Of a stretch of 64,000 bases of DNA, positions 1-10,917 are shown piece after piece. Numbering within the stretch: the first letter of the stretch is position 1; each line of letters begins with the position of its first letter. The stretch lies in contig CM032228.1 in NCBI GenBank assembly GCA_019009955.1, positions 68,991,501-69,055,500 of the forward strand, read 5' to 3'. A program made the position numbers and the translations under genes. The notes beneath the pieces were generated by a model, which worked only from the letters and a program-made list of their open reading frames with translations, did no database searches and was not told the DNA's origin. Origin of the DNA: Riptortus pedestris. Lineage: Eukaryota; Arthropoda; Insecta; Hemiptera; Alydidae.

Positions 1-122
1 TATATTTAACGAAAAATCAACCATATATGATTACGTTGTATTCCGAACACAGTTTTCAAAAACAAATCTTAAGAATCCTTTATTGTATATCGTTATGACA
101 CAACTCATTATTCACTTCATGG

Positions 123-185
123 CTCCCTACTTCAGCTGTGAAGCTCAAATAAATAAATAAATAAATAAAAAAAGACTCCCTACTT
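123..185 (+). mobile_element. Extremely 5'-truncated retroposon tail with target duplication
   Basis: A 10-bp direct repeat, CTCCCTACTT, occurs at 123-132 and 176-185. Between them lie only about 43 bases, ending in an AAAT-repeat tail of five units plus A residues. A short body with an A-rich tail between matching target-site duplications is the usual result of a severely truncated LINE- or SINE-type insertion. The body is too short to assign to a family. The plus orientation is inferred from the A-rich tail. Confidence 0.6.
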
Positions 186-208
186 AGGGTGCAAGTTTTA
201 ACAGCAGG

Positions 209-324
209 GACGGGCCTCATTTTCGTCATCTATTAGTTAGGATTGATGGGCATTTGAAGAAATTTTAAAAAATAGCGTCGTGAGTACCTCAATAACTGAT
301 TTTCTTTAATGGAAATCTATTAAA
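209..324 (+). repeat. Family A, 3'-terminal fragment
   Basis: Matches the last 115 bases of family A: the CTCATTTTCGTCATCT stretch, a GGATTGATGG box, a GTGAGTACCTCAATA box and a degraded terminal hairpin ending GGAAATCTATTAAAA. The TA tract and everything upstream of it are absent. Confidence 0.75.
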
Positions 325-435
325 AAATTAAAACAATAAGTTTATGGTTTTAAAAGTACTTTAAAACTGTGTAATCGGATATTTTTTATATGCCATATTT
401 CAAACAAGGGGGTGTGTTCAAAATTACACACACTC

Positions 436-582
436 ATATATATATATATATATATGTTTCCTTCCTATAGTAACCCTATAAGAAGGCCGTTTATTAGTTT
501 CTGCATGTCCCATGCAAGTTAGCATATCACATGCATTTGTAGTGTGTTACAATTAATTTATACATAAATAATTTAAAAGTAT

Positions 583-616
<34 letters not shown>
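436..616. repeat. Two TA microsatellites and AT-rich spacer
   Basis: Pure TA/AT runs lie at about 436-455 and 586-616. The AT-rich DNA between and after them up to about 780 shows no coding signal. The second run may mark the 3' end of the neighbouring minus-strand non-LTR element, but no target duplication was found to confirm it. Confidence 0.7.
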
Positions 617-619
<3 letters not shown>

Positions 620-799
620 AATTAACAATAATAACGTTAAAAGTAAAGTAAAAACATATAAAGAGAAAATTATTAATCTTAAAAAGAAAAAGAGAAAAGA
701 AATAATGATTATTCTATAAATATTTTAAGTATTGTAGTTGTATCAGCTATAATAAGTATTCAACCGATTAATAGCATCAAAAGCATGTTCTGCAAATAT

Positions 800-3176
800 T
801 TTAAAAGCATTATTATATTTTAAAAATAACTTGTCTTCTTCTATTGGAAATTTGCCTTTTTTTTTGTTCAATGTCTTGTTTTAGTTTTTGTCGTTCGTTA
901 GTGAGTAGTCTGGAATCGTATATTAAGTGTTGACTTGCTTGTGGAGTTGAGTAATCACAGGGGCAAGTATTGTTGTCTTTTATGTTAAATCGTTGGTAGT
1001 AAGAATTTAGTGAACCATGTCCTGTTACTAATTGTGTAATATAAAAGTCGGTTTGTATGTTTTTGCTGTTGAAATATGTGTTAATGTTTGGAATGAAAAG
1101 TTTTAAATGTTGTCCTTTATTAGTTACAGTCCATTGTTGTTGCCACTTTTCAGTTAGATGAGCTTTTAACATATATTTTACGTGGGCTTTGGAGATTTTA
1201 TTGTAACATTCTGTTTGAATTAATAGACTTTTTAAGAAGGTTATATTGATCAACAAAAGTATGTGCTAAAAAATCGATGGGGACTATTTTAGCTAGAACG
1301 CAGGCTGCATCATACGAAACTTGAAGCCCTTTATAATTTTGATTGCCATTAGTTTTTGTACTCTTCGTAATTTCTTTAAGTTATGTTGTTTGTTAAGTCC
1401 AGTGTGCCAAATGTTTAATCCATACGTGAGGGAAGGAAGGATAGCACCTTTATATAATATGTGTAAGGCGTCTTATTTCAGTCCCCAGGTGTTTCTTGCT
1501 GCTATAGATAATGTGTTGATGAGTTCCAATAATCGTTCTTGTAGTTTGTCTATGTGAGTATTCCAATTAAGTTTACTGTCAAAGAATATACCTAGATATT
1601 TAATTGAATTTACGTTTTTTATGCTTTGCCCTTGTATATGAATATGAAAAGGTGGAGGTGATTTTTTATGAGTAAAAATAATGTATGAAGATTTTTGAAT
1701 ATTAAAATATAGTTTATATAAATGTGCCCATTTTTCTACGATGTCTGTAATAATGTTTATATACACCTGTAGTTGTTCAAATAGCTTAGATGTTATCAGA
1801 ATAATGATGTCATCTGCAAAAGCCAATATCTCAGCTTTATATGGTAATCTATTATGTAGTAAATCATTTACTATAAGATTCCATAATAATGGTGAGATTC
1901 CCGACCCTTGCGGTGTACCTTGTGTTTGTGATTTATGCAATTAAATGTTTGGTGTGATGATGTATGATGTTCTGTCATGTAAATAGTTGTTGATTAATTT
2001 ATAAATATTATTGGGACAGTCCATTTGTTGAAGTGTATGTAAAATTGATGGCCACCAAGCATTATCAAAAGCACCTTTAATATCTAGTGAAATTAGAATA
2101 GTGTGTGAATTATTGTGTTTTGAGGTGGTAATAAAATCTATTACATGTTGCAATGCTTCAAACGTAGATTTTGTAGGCGTGAATCCAAGCTGATTCTCAT
2201 GCATTAATGATTTTGAATACAAATAATATGATAATCTTGAATTTATAATTTTTTCTAAAACTTTTCCACCAGTTGGGATCAACGAAATTGGTCTAATTGC
2301 TGAGATTTCACATTTATTCCTACTAGGTTTATTTAAGGGTACTAATTTTGACCGTTTCCATATTCTAGGAGATATACCACTTTGAAAACATGTTTTATAC
2401 AAAGTATTTAAAAATTTTGGAAAAAATCTGTATATTTGTTTGTAAATGTCACCAGTTATACCATCGATGCCTGGTGAAATATTTCGTTTTAAGTTTTTAA
2501 TTATGTATTCTATTTCATCGTCTGTTAGTGGTAGGTCGTCAGGTGTGTAAAGATCATTTAGTATGTTGTTACGAATAGTCGTGTGTATTTCTTTGGCATT
2601 TGAGATACAGTCAGTTTGTACAAGTTTGTCTAGTATATATTGGTATGTATCCTCTGTATTAATCGTGTATGTTCTGTCTTCTTTTTTTATTGAATTGAGC
2701 GTAAATGAGGTACGTAACTTTCCACTTGCAAACTTGTATGGCCAGCTCCAAGGATTTGTAGGAGTTATGCTACTACAATATTCTTTCCATGTCTTTAATT
2801 TGTTAGCTCTCATTGTTTTCTCAAATTCACGTTTTTTCAGTAAGTATGCTTCTTTTCTAATTTCACGTAAGCTTTCATCTTTAGTAGTCTTTTGATATAT
2901 TCTTTTTAATTTATTTGAGTCTTTTCTAAGTTTAGATAATGAATCGTCCCACCATGGCTTCGGGTTATGAATAGATTTAGTTTTGTTATATTTGAAACTT
3001 CTAATTTGAAAAGATTTATTGCAAGCTTTATATGTTGCTTTGAAAAATTTGTTCATAATATTTTCTATTGTATCCGATTTTATATTTCGAGCTAAATAAA
3101 GGTCAATATTTTCATTTATGTTGAATTTTTTTGATATTTCAAGATTTAAATTATTTTCAAAATTTTGCCAATTGGC

Positions 3177-3178
<2 letters not shown>
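800..3178 (-). pseudogene. Non-LTR retrotransposon ORF2 (R1/LOA-like), 5'-truncated and broken
   Basis: Read on the minus strand, the frame is open from the TA tract at 3178. A short endonuclease-linker remnant (ANWQNF...) leads into a reverse transcriptase with the blocks KLVPLNKP, RPISLIPTGGKVLEK, ENQLGFTPTKSTFEAL, SLDIKGAFDNAWW, GTPQGSGISPLLWNL and AFADDIIIL (the FADD catalytic box), then KYLGIFFDSKLNW. An in-frame TAA at 1941-1943 and another stop near 1473 interrupt it. Small frame changes occur near 1320 and 1256. The downstream region (minus strand, 1256-813) keeps the C-terminal TGHG...C-P-C-...H motif typical of R1/LOA-type elements. The endonuclease domain and any ORF1 are missing, cut by the TA tract. 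In the family this ORF makes RT plus endonuclease for target-primed reverse transcription. This copy is dead. Clade assignment is by motif only; R1 versus LOA is not settled. Confidence 0.88.

Positions 3179-3230
<52 letters not shown>
3179..3230. repeat. TA microsatellite joining LINE and family A
   Basis: About 50 bases of uninterrupted TA repeat. On the left it truncates the non-LTR ORF. On the right a minus-strand family A copy begins at its usual post-microsatellite sequence, so the tract is probably that of family A and the LINE was inserted in or recombined with it. Confidence 0.8.
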
Positions 3231-3235
<5 letters not shown>

Positions 3236-3395
3236 GTCTGTTACCTCTCTAGCGATCGCAATTCCTGTTTGAACGTTTCCGTACTCGATATATAAGCGTT
3301 CATGTAAAACTAAAGGTAGAGTTCTTTAATAGCTGAAATAGACCACTGGGAGGGGTGTTTTAGAGGGGTTTGAAGTTCGAGAATTCGATATATTA
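3231..3395 (-). repeat. Family A, internal fragment
   Basis: Starts with TGTCTGTTACC...CTCTAGCGATCGCAATT next to the TA tract and continues through CCACTGGGAGGGG to an AATTCGATATATT box, the normal order of a reversed family A copy. It degenerates after about 3395. Confidence 0.75.
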
Positions 3396-4154
3396 TTTTA
3401 TTTATAATGTTCATTAACGAACAGAAACGGTTTTCATGTCTCTTTAATGCAAGGCTATTTCCACCTCCATCTGCCGCATTATGAGAAGCAGAGCACAATA
3501 CAATATAATCAGCAATACAATGTAATGTATTGTGCAATGACTACATTACGAGATAGGACCTTCCAATACACTTGCCACATAAGTTAATGTTCTTATTGAA
3601 GAGAGTTTCTTGCTTTCAAAAAGCGAGGAGTAGCCTGTGTGTTTGCTTATGCGAACAATTTAATTTTCAGCAGTCAAAATATCAAACTGAACAGCCCATT
3701 CCTCCCGACTAACTTTATGAGAAGTTAGCGGGCTTCGCCCTTTCTTCCGTATTCTTGATAGACTGACAGGATAATAACGATATTTCGTTTCATTCAGAGA
3801 GAACTTATCACCAGCCCCAGGGGATGTACGATATAGTCCCGGTGGATATGAACTGAAATTCAATTTCGAATACAACTTTTTCTCTCATCAAGAAATAAAT
3901 CACCGAACAAGATAATAGAAATTATAGTTAGATTTATTTACTGAAATTAAAACACTGCAAAAAGATTTAAACAGAATTTTTTTTTTCATTCTTTTTGGAC
4001 GAAAATAAAATCATACCCTATCAATCATTCCTGATTTAGTAATTAAGGAAATTATTTCCATTCATTTATGAAATGTACCTAAATCCTCTGCCTTGGATGG
4101 GAGGGGGTTACCTACATACATGAATGCTTATGGCCAAAATCTCTAAATAAATAC
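3396..4154. other. Single-copy-like stretch, no gene recognised
   Basis: Moderate-complexity DNA. A 71-codon minus-strand frame at 3660-3875 has no recognisable domain, signal peptide or codon bias. No repeat of the window is seen here, apart from low-complexity A/T runs near 3980. Confidence 0.4.
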
Positions 4155-4534
4155 TTCATAAACTAAGCAAATTTCCCACGGATTGGTATGACACTCTAAT
4201 GACGTCTTTTCACCATATAATTTCTATTTCTAAGTAAAAATCCGACGAGTAAAAGGAGAGCGGTGGTTTACTGAATGCTGAAAGAAAGCACGAATTACAT
4301 GACTGCGAACAATATGTATGACAACATTTATAGAAGATTAGATCTGCAATGAGATTGATCATACATATTACTTTGATACAACGTATAATAAAGAAGACAT
4401 TTTGAATTCTAAAAATGTCCGTTCTCTATACCCCCTTCCCCGGTTCTGGAACTTCATCTTTAGTTTTACATAAAAGGCTTATATATCGAGTTTGGTAACG
4501 ATAAGACACACATTGGTATTGATAGAGCGGTAAC

Positions 4535-4579
<45 letters not shown>
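4155..4579 (+). repeat. Family A copy, diverged, ending in its TA tract
   Basis: Begins at the subterminal box ATAAACTAAGCAAATTTCCC and runs through the GTTTACTGAA and CATAAAAGGCTTATATATCG boxes to AGAGCGGTAACAGA, then the TA tract (4540-4579). The 3' terminal 130 bases are replaced by a family B-like sequence at 4580. Confidence 0.75.
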
Positions 4580-4580
<1 letters not shown>

Positions 4581-5030
4581 TAGCGGATCCGACAGACGTT
4601 GTCCTGCATGATATTTCAAGCGATTAGGATACTAAATTTAATAATATTATGTTTAAAACAAAAGCTAATTTTAATAACACAAAAAACAACTTTTTTAATG
4701 TGTACGTTTGCCGAAAAACAAATAGAAAATGAAATATCTCGAATTTTTCTTTCATGCCTCCCTTATAACCCCCGCTCCCCTTGGTAACCAGAAATTTTAA
4801 TATTATAATTAGGGAGACAATAATGCTATAGTACATACCGAGTTTTGTTAAGTTCGGCTCAGTCATTATGCCGTTTATAATAGTTGACTCCCACTTTAGT
4901 TTTTAGTGTATATCACGTTTATACTTTGTGATACGACAAAAGTAAATATAACAAAAGTAACTATAAATAACAAAATAAACAACTTTTATTCCGAGCATAT
5001 TTGCCGAAAAACCACTAGGAAATATATATA
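4580..5030 (+). repeat. Family B-like fragment directly after the TA tract of A
   Basis: Starts CTAGCGGATCCGACAGACG, a variant head, then has the diagnostic internal unit: AAATAACAAAATAAACAAC, TTTGCCGAAAAACCA, CTCCCTTATAACCCCCGCTC and CATACCGAGTTTTGTTAAGTTC. It holds about one and a half of the ~300-bp units. It lies in the same orientation as the A copy it abuts. Confidence 0.75.
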
Positions 5031-5089
5031 TACAGTATTTACAAGTTACACCTGGCAATTCATCAAATAACCAAGTAAGCCTCAGCAAA

Positions 5090-5283
5090 AGTCTTATCAT
5101 GGCCATGGAAAAAAGGAAAGTGAAACTTCTGAGGCATGTCATAAGGCATAGCAACTTAGAGGCCTTAGAGGGAGAGGAAGGACTAGAAAATCTTACTTTG
5201 AAGACATCAAACATTTTATGGATTTCGGTGAATATATTAATATGAAGAGAGTAGCTTCCGAAAGAACACAATGCTTTCAACTA
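5090..5283 (+). pseudogene. C-terminal remnant of a non-LTR reverse transcriptase ORF
   Basis: The plus strand encodes a KRKVKLLRHVIRHSNLE block, then after a frame change RGRGRTRKSYFEDIKHFM and NMKRVASERTQCFQ. This order (basic LLGHVMRH-type block, GRGRPR-type block, then a D/E-rich tail ending in a Q/RW-type region) is characteristic of the C-terminal tail of RTE/CR1-type ORF2 proteins. Only about 65 residues remain, with at least one frameshift. No RT catalytic box is present. It is flanked by B on the left and an A fragment on the right. Confidence 0.65.
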
Positions 5284-5311
5284 GAAGCGTTTAGAACATT
5301 TAATTTTGTAT

Positions 5312-5425
5312 GCTTTTCATTTTCATCATCTCCTTGGCAGGATCGATGGTCATTTGATGAATGTTTTCGAAAATCGCGTCATGATTACAAACACAATAAC
5401 TAATTTCCTTTAAGTGATTAACGAG
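5312..5425 (+). repeat. Family A, 3'-terminal fragment
   Basis: Shows CATTTTCATCATCTCCTTGG, AGGATCGATGG, GAAAATCGCGTCATGA and a decayed terminal hairpin (TTTCCTTTAAG). It is truncated at the TA-tract side. Confidence 0.75.
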
Positions 5426-6235
5426 GATAAATAAGACATAATTTAAAGCATCCGAAAGTGCAAAAAAATGATTAAAAATATTTTAAAAGATCATTTATAT
5501 TCTTTTTTTAAACTTTCCCACTCCTTCGTGAAAATGGAATTCACGTGAGTATGGAAAATAAAAAATAATGGTTCTTAATGCTATGCAAAAATTATTAATA
5601 TATGCACAAAGTTTTGTGTGCTTTTAACGTAGACCTGAAGAAAACGAGATGAGGCACAATCAGACTTTCTGTTGTCCATTAATAAGAAGAATTAATTTAT
5701 TCATAAAACATTACTTATTCTATACAAAGCTTTTCAGACAACTTGAAAACAAACTGGGGAAAGACAAACATCGAAATGAAAGTCAACAAAGGAAAGGAAA
5801 AAAGAAGAGATATTCAATAATAATTAACTTGTTTGTGAAGTGTGTATAGTAATTAAAAAAAACCCTAAACGAAAAGAAATAAAAAAAGCTTTTGTGTAGG
5901 AAAACTTTATTTTTAAGTATAGCTGTAATTACTTCTTTCTTTCAGCTAATTGGCTTAAGGCATAAACTCCAGAATTTATTTAAGTTTATTTTTTATTTTT
6001 ATTTTTTTTTTTACATTACAAACACTTCTAATTTTGTTTTACAAACACTTCTAATTTTTAATGAATATCATTAAAGAAATGCAGAATTAGATGATAGCTT
6101 TAATAATATTTCTTCTAGCAAAAATTTTCATCATTCAAAGTAATCAACAAAAATATTTACAAGAGCAAAGCCATACAACAAAGAGAATTTCTTTTGTGTC
6201 TTAATAGATACAGTTATACATCATAAGTACTCTAC
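5426..6235. other. AT-rich stretch without recognised features
   Basis: Contains long A and T runs (about 5994-6013) and an imperfect direct repeat, CAAACACTTCTAATTTT, at about 6018-6058. Short frames here have no recognisable product. Confidence 0.4.
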
Positions 6236-7775
6236 TTTTTAGCAGATTTCCCTTAAGAGAAATCAGCTGTTGAGGTCGTACTCTTAACGCATTTTTCGAA
6301 CTATTTCCTTAAATGCCCATCGATTAGGTTGATGATTAAAATGAGGGCCAGTGAAAATTTGATATATAACTGTTTTTGCCGCTCTGGTGATCGAAAGTTT
6401 TGTTATATAGGCACCAAACTCCATATATAAACGTTTAATGCAAAATTAAACATCAAGTTTGTTATTGGCTGAACTCGGACCAGTGGGAGGGGGAGTTTAG
6501 AGGGGGTATTTTGGAAAATTCAAAAAATATCTTTGATACTATATGTGAAGTAGAAAAATTCCAAAGACCCAATCTTATTGTAAATTAAATGAACTATTCA
6601 TATTGTTATATACATGTATTCGTTATCCTGAATATTAATCGAGATATTTGCATTTTTCAGTTTCCAGCATTCAGCAAACTCCCACTTCTACTCATGATAC
6701 ATAAACAAAACTCTGTTATGTAAAAAACCACATTATTCAAAGCTTAAATACCATTATTTTCAAGAGACCTTTATTATACGATATAAATGAAAATACGTTA
6801 CCCTCTCCCCTCCTTAAGTTCTTGGACTACTAAAATTTGATTGATTGAGATAAAAATTATTCTGATTCATTATAAATTACAGTACTGTATATAGTAAATA
6901 GTTGTCAATAGAATTTAAATGTAATATTCTGTTATATAGCCATAAGTGTTTTTCTTTCCTACTCAAGTCCTATTAATAATAACTCTTATATCCTGAACCA
7001 CTTCTTTCCAAGGTTAAATACAAAATATTGTTTTCATTAAAGTTCTACTTTGTGAGATATATGCCAATGCTTTCAGTTGCCCCCCTTTTTTTTTGTTCTT
7101 GGGCTACTAAAATTTGAGTGTTAGTAGCCTGTAAAAAATTACAGTAATAAACATAGTAAATAGTATTCAATAAAATTAATATATTATATTCAAATATATT
7201 TCATATATCGGGGAGCTTAGAAGGGGAGAATTTCGAAAATTCGAAATATCTCCGTTTTTATAAGTTGGATTGAAAAGTAGTATATTTCCATTCTTATTGT
7301 AAATTTAATTTTCTATAAATGTTGTTAAATACGTATTTTCTATAATACGAATACTAACCGAGACATTTGGAGTTTCTAGTTTTCAGCCTTCAGTAAACCC
7401 CCACTCCTACTCATCTCATAATAACAATAAGCTGTCATAAGATGATCCTCTTTATTATAAGCTTAAATACAAAATATTGTTTTCATGAGATCTTTATTAT
7501 GGGAGATACATGCGAATTCGTTATGAAATTTGACCTCCTTGTCTCGAAAATGTTTATTTCGTCTATACCATACTCGACATATAACTGTTTCGGGAACACT
7601 AAAGATCGTATTTGTTATTTGCAGAAATCGCACCAGGAATAAGGGGGAGTTTAGAGAGGTGGGAATATCAAAAATTCAAAATATCTCTGTTCTCATGAGT
7701 CGAATCGAAAAATGTTATACAATCAATCTTGTTCAAAAATATCGATGCTCTATAATTAAATTCAATCCCTAAATA
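6236..7775 (-). repeat. Composite run of reversed family A copies
   Basis: A reversed copy starts at the terminal hairpin TTTTTAGCAGATTTCCCTTA (6236), lacks its TA tract, and runs to about 6950. Body segments then recur: the sequence with AAATACAAAATATTGTTTTC occurs near 7018 and 7466, and the ATTCGAAATATCTCCGTTTT box near 7240. This shows at least two further partial copies in the same orientation, to about 7775. Nested or tandem insertion cannot be told apart from the sequence alone. Confidence 0.7.
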
Positions 7776-8054
7776 AATACATGAATTAACATTTCACAAC
7801 TACTGCACGACAACAGCTCAGACATAGCTCAATGAAACATCTCTTACAGACACACATATTCAAATTTAATTCTACTCTAAAACATTTAACTGAATTTTGG
7901 CTTTCTTCCCATATTATTCCACTGGATAAAAGCTAAATGGAGTTCATTTTTATTTTCTGCTAGTGGTGAGGGTGATGAAACAGGTTAATCAGAAACACTT
8001 TTCTGGCTCCTCACAAATTTTTTACAAAAGCTTAGCGCATTCGGGTATGGCATT

Positions 8055-8586
8055 CACATTAATTTTATTGAGAACTATTTATTATTTCTAGTACTGTAAT
8101 TAATAATGAGTCTGAATAATTGTTATCTCAATCAATCAAATTTTAGTAATCTAAGACTTTAAGACGGGGGAGGGTCACCAGGACATATCTGCATGTATCT
8201 CGTATAATAAAGGTGTCTTGAATACCAAATATGATATTTAAGCTTCAAATGATGTGGTTTATTACATAACCGAGTATTGTTTATGTAACATGAGTAGAAG
8301 TGGGGATTTGCTGAAGGCTGAAGACTGAAAAATGCAAATATCTTGGTTAATATTTAAGATAAAGATTAAATGTATATAACAATAATTATAGCACATTTAA
8401 TTTTCATTAAGATTGAATCTGAGCAATGTTTCTATCCAATTTTCGAAAATCCTCCCCTTTATACCCACCCCTCGCCCTGGTCCGATTTCAGCCGTTAACG
8501 AACTTGATATTTCTTTTTACATAAAACGGATAAATATCGAGTTTCGATTAAACAATAATTGCGACCGCCAGAGCGGTAACAGACAA

Positions 8587-8652
<66 letters not shown>

Positions 8653-8742
8653 AATGGACCTCATTTTCATCATCTCCTAGGTAGGATGGCGTCTTGAGTA
8701 CGACCTCAATAGCTGATTTCCCTTGAGGGAAATATGCTAATA
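8055..8742 (+). repeat. Family A copy with intact 3' end
   Basis: The body runs from the TATTTATTATTTCTAGTACTG box through CCTGGTCCGATTTCAGCCG and CCAGAGCGGTAACAGACAAA, then a TA tract at about 8590-8650. The terminal segment ends in the hairpin GATTTCCCTTGAGGGAAATA and TGCTAATAAA. The 5' end is missing. Confidence 0.82.
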
Positions 8743-9211
8743 AATTGTGAAGTCACAAAAGTGTTTGTGATTAACCTAACGGAGTTATTGCTACAATTGT
8801 AGATCATACGTTTTAGAATATGGTTTGATATATTTCTCCCTCTTTTTGTGATTCCTTTCCTGCCCCTCTGCCCAAAAGCTCCTCTCATCATCATCATCAT
8901 CGCCTCCGGAGCCCCTTTGCACCCATTCGCCGTCATTACCCCCCTAATCACTTAGCCCAAGAGCTGACTGACAGGAGACTCACACTTCTCACATTGATGA
9001 ATGACCATAAAGGAATAATGAATGTGCATTAAAGTAAATGAAAATACATTTTACAGTGATTTGCGTCACGACCGTTTGAGAGAGAGGCGTGATTGGCGCA
9101 AATGGCCAAGGGAGCAGGGTCGACGGTCGTTAGCGTCCCGTCTCTATATTCCCGATCACTTCTAGCCCAAAACACTCCTCACTTCTTGTACTTATTGTTC
9201 CTAATTATAAA
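8743..9211. other. Single-copy island, GC-richer than its flanks
   Basis: Holds a CATCATCATCATCATC run (8887-8902) and non-repetitive sequence such as GATTTGCGTCACGACCG. No reading frame with a recognisable product. An 81-codon minus-strand frame (8706-8951) is compositionally odd and overlaps a family A end. Possibly regulatory, unproven. Confidence 0.35.

Positions 9212-9256
<45 letters not shown>
9212..9256. repeat. TA microsatellite
   Basis: About 45 bases of TA repeat next to the left arm of the inverted-arm element. Confidence 0.85.
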
Positions 9257-9257
<1 letters not shown>

Positions 9258-9322
9258 TTCAAATAATATGGCAAGGGTCTCCAATAAAAAATATTTTTTT
9301 CAGTGCAAACTTTATTGAAACT

Positions 9323-9364
9323 GCCCTACATGTTTCGTGGCTTATCTGCCACATCTTCAGGGGC
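9323..9364 (-). ncRNA. Hammerhead ribozyme-like motif (left arm)
   Basis: On the minus strand: stem I GCCC, core CTGAAGA (position 7 is free in hammerheads), one extra T, stem II GTGGC-loop-GCCAC (5 perfect pairs), GAAA, a one-pair stem III (C-AT-G), TA, then GGGC closing stem I. All elements are in the right order and spacing. The extra base between the core and stem II departs from the textbook fold. Activity is untested. Confidence 0.5.
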
Positions 9365-9464
9365 TATCAATTTCTGAAGTGCTCGTATACCTTTTACATG
9401 ACTTTGCGACTGTCCTCACAGAGGAGGCATGTGATACTGTAACGTAACACTTCAAAAATGGATA

Positions 9465-9506
9465 GCCCCTGAAGAGGTGGCAGATAAACCATGAAACATG
9501 TAGGGC
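9465..9506 (+). ncRNA. Hammerhead ribozyme-like motif (right arm)
   Basis: Mirror copy of the left-arm motif: GCCC, CTGAAGA, stem II GTGGC with ACCAT (a C-A mismatch at the loop side), GAAAC, then GTA and GGGC. The stem II mismatch suggests this arm has decayed. Confidence 0.4.
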
Positions 9507-9574
9507 AGTTTCTAAAACGTTTGCACCGAAAAAAATCTTTTTTATTGGAGACCCTTGCCATAAAATTTGTAGAA

Positions 9575-9726
9575 TATGTAACTAATTCAAATAAAAGGTT
9601 AGAACTGGCAGAAATGATAGTGTTGTCATACCTGTCGGTGGAGACCGTCGTCACTGCTGATGATCGAGTACAGTTGGCAAGCGCTTTCGATGCGATGGCA
9701 CCATCTTCAAACCCGTCAATCAGCCA
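9575..9726 (+). repeat. Family D single arm (shared with 37.5 and 51.9 kb)
   Basis: Starts TAATTCAAATAAAAGGTTAG, then TGTTGTCATACCTGTCGG, GAGACCGTCGTCACTG and CGATGCGATGGCACCATCTT. The same series is found at 37502-37640 and 51889-52000, where it is paired with an inverted arm. Here the second arm is absent and a reversed family A body (about 9735 onward) continues, so one arm has been lost or the insertion was truncated. Confidence 0.7.
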
Positions 9727-10017
9727 GAACGATATATTGAAAAATTGTATAGAACCAACCAAATGTACATTTATTCTTAATCATGAAAAGAGCGAGATAT
9801 TAGCTTGAGGCATACATTAATCCCCAACTCCTGGACATACTGGATTAATGATAAGCTGTTATATCATGAACCACTTTATTGCAAGTTTAAATGACACATA
9901 TTGCTGTCAATGAACTTTTACTTTGTTAAGATACATGCAAATAGTGAGTGTGAAGACGTCATCAGTTATGATTTTACTGACTACCTAATTTGGATCCCTC
10001 ACAGGATATTTTTATTT

Positions 10018-10140
10018 TTTTTAGCAGATTTCCCTCAAGGAAAATCAGCTATTGAGGTCGTACTCATGACGCGAGTTTGGAAAAAAGCCTTCAAATGCCC
10101 ATTGATCCTACCCAGGAGATGACAAAAGTGAGGTCCGATC

Positions 10141-10200
<60 letters not shown>

Positions 10201-10917
10201 CTGTTAACGCTCTAGTGGTCGCAATTTTTGTTTCATCGTTACCAAACTCAGAATTTAATCGTTTTATGTAAAACGGAAATCAAGTTCTTTAATGGCTGAA
10301 ATCGGACCAGTGGAAGAGGTGGGTTTAGGGGGGATTTTTGAAAATTCGAAATATCTTCGTTATTATGCGTCGGATCTAACAATTGTATAGAATCAATCTT
10401 ATTACAAATTAAATTTATTATAAATACTGTTCTATACATTTATTCTGTATCTTGAATATTAACCGGGAAGAAGTTTTTTTTTTTTATTTTGGACCAATAC
10501 AAAAGTATTATACACAAACTGTTATAATAAGATTTGTTACAAAATTCAGAGATTTTGGTACAATCTTGGACGTAGTAGTCCTTCAGTCAATGCACCTAAA
10601 TTATAATGAGTTGCTCCACTTGACATCGGAAGGCTGCCATGATATTTCCTCACAAGTTGTTGAAGATGTACTGAAATAGGAGCAAACTCCAATTCCCTGT
10701 GGATTGACCGAGATATTTGCATTTGTATTGTGTGAGGGGTCGGCAGAAGTCGGCTATATTCGGGACTTTCCACCGAAGCTAGTTCGCCCGTTTCCGTAAC
10801 TGTTCGCCCCTTGTGAATTGGTTTTTGAGATTCGTTACTGCTGCCGTTATTAGTAGGCAGATTTCTCTATTGTAAATCTTCACGTGGAAAATCTGCTTAG
10901 TTTACGCATCCCCAGGA
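10018..10917 (-). repeat. Family A, reversed near-full copy interrupted by a retrocopy
   Basis: Terminal hairpin at 10020-10050 (GCAGATTTCCCTCAAGGAAA), TA tract at 10146-10195, then the CTCTAGTGGTCGCAATT, GACCAGTGGAAGAGG and AATTCGAAATATCTTCG boxes. The body is interrupted at 10466-10703 and resumes at AGATATTTGCATTTG. It ends at GTGGAAAATCTGCTTAGT and TTTACGCATCCCCAGG, near the family 5' end. The segment with GTCGGCAGAAGTCGG marks a subfamily also seen at 40390. Confidence 0.82.
10466..10703 (-). pseudogene. Short processed retrocopy of an unknown host mRNA 3' end
   Basis: Read on the minus strand: an open frame of about 50 codons ending NLGALTEGLLRPRLYQNL then TGA, about 75 bases of untranslated sequence, AATAAA overlapping an A run (the plus-strand T run is at 10474-10485), then CTTCTTCC. 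It splits a family A copy. The target octamer is repeated imperfectly on both sides (ATTAACCG at 10458-10465, ATTGACCG at 10703-10710). Poly(A), target duplication and an intron-less coding end together indicate retroposition of a 5'-truncated mRNA. The protein is not recognised. Residues such as FAPISVHLQQLVRKYHGSLP look like genuine protein sequence. Confidence 0.5.

Larger units (their letters stand above)
9268..9562. mobile_element. Inverted pair of Penelope-type terminal repeats
   Basis: The left arm (about 9273-9376) and right arm (about 9450-9557) are near-perfect reverse complements. Both start and end with GGCAAGGGTCTCC / GGAGACCCTTGCC and include the TTTATTGGAGACC stretch. Each arm carries CCTGAAGA...GAAACATGTAGGGCAG, the CTGAAGA/GAAAC signature of Penelope-like element terminal repeats. 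The loop between arms is about 70 bases and there is no coding sequence. It is immediately followed by another element (9575 onward). Either a non-autonomous Penelope relative or a fold-back derivative. Confidence 0.6.

Noticed and set aside
3660..3875. 71-codon minus-strand frame in a GC-richer patch
   Set aside because: No domain, no homology recognised, length within chance expectation.
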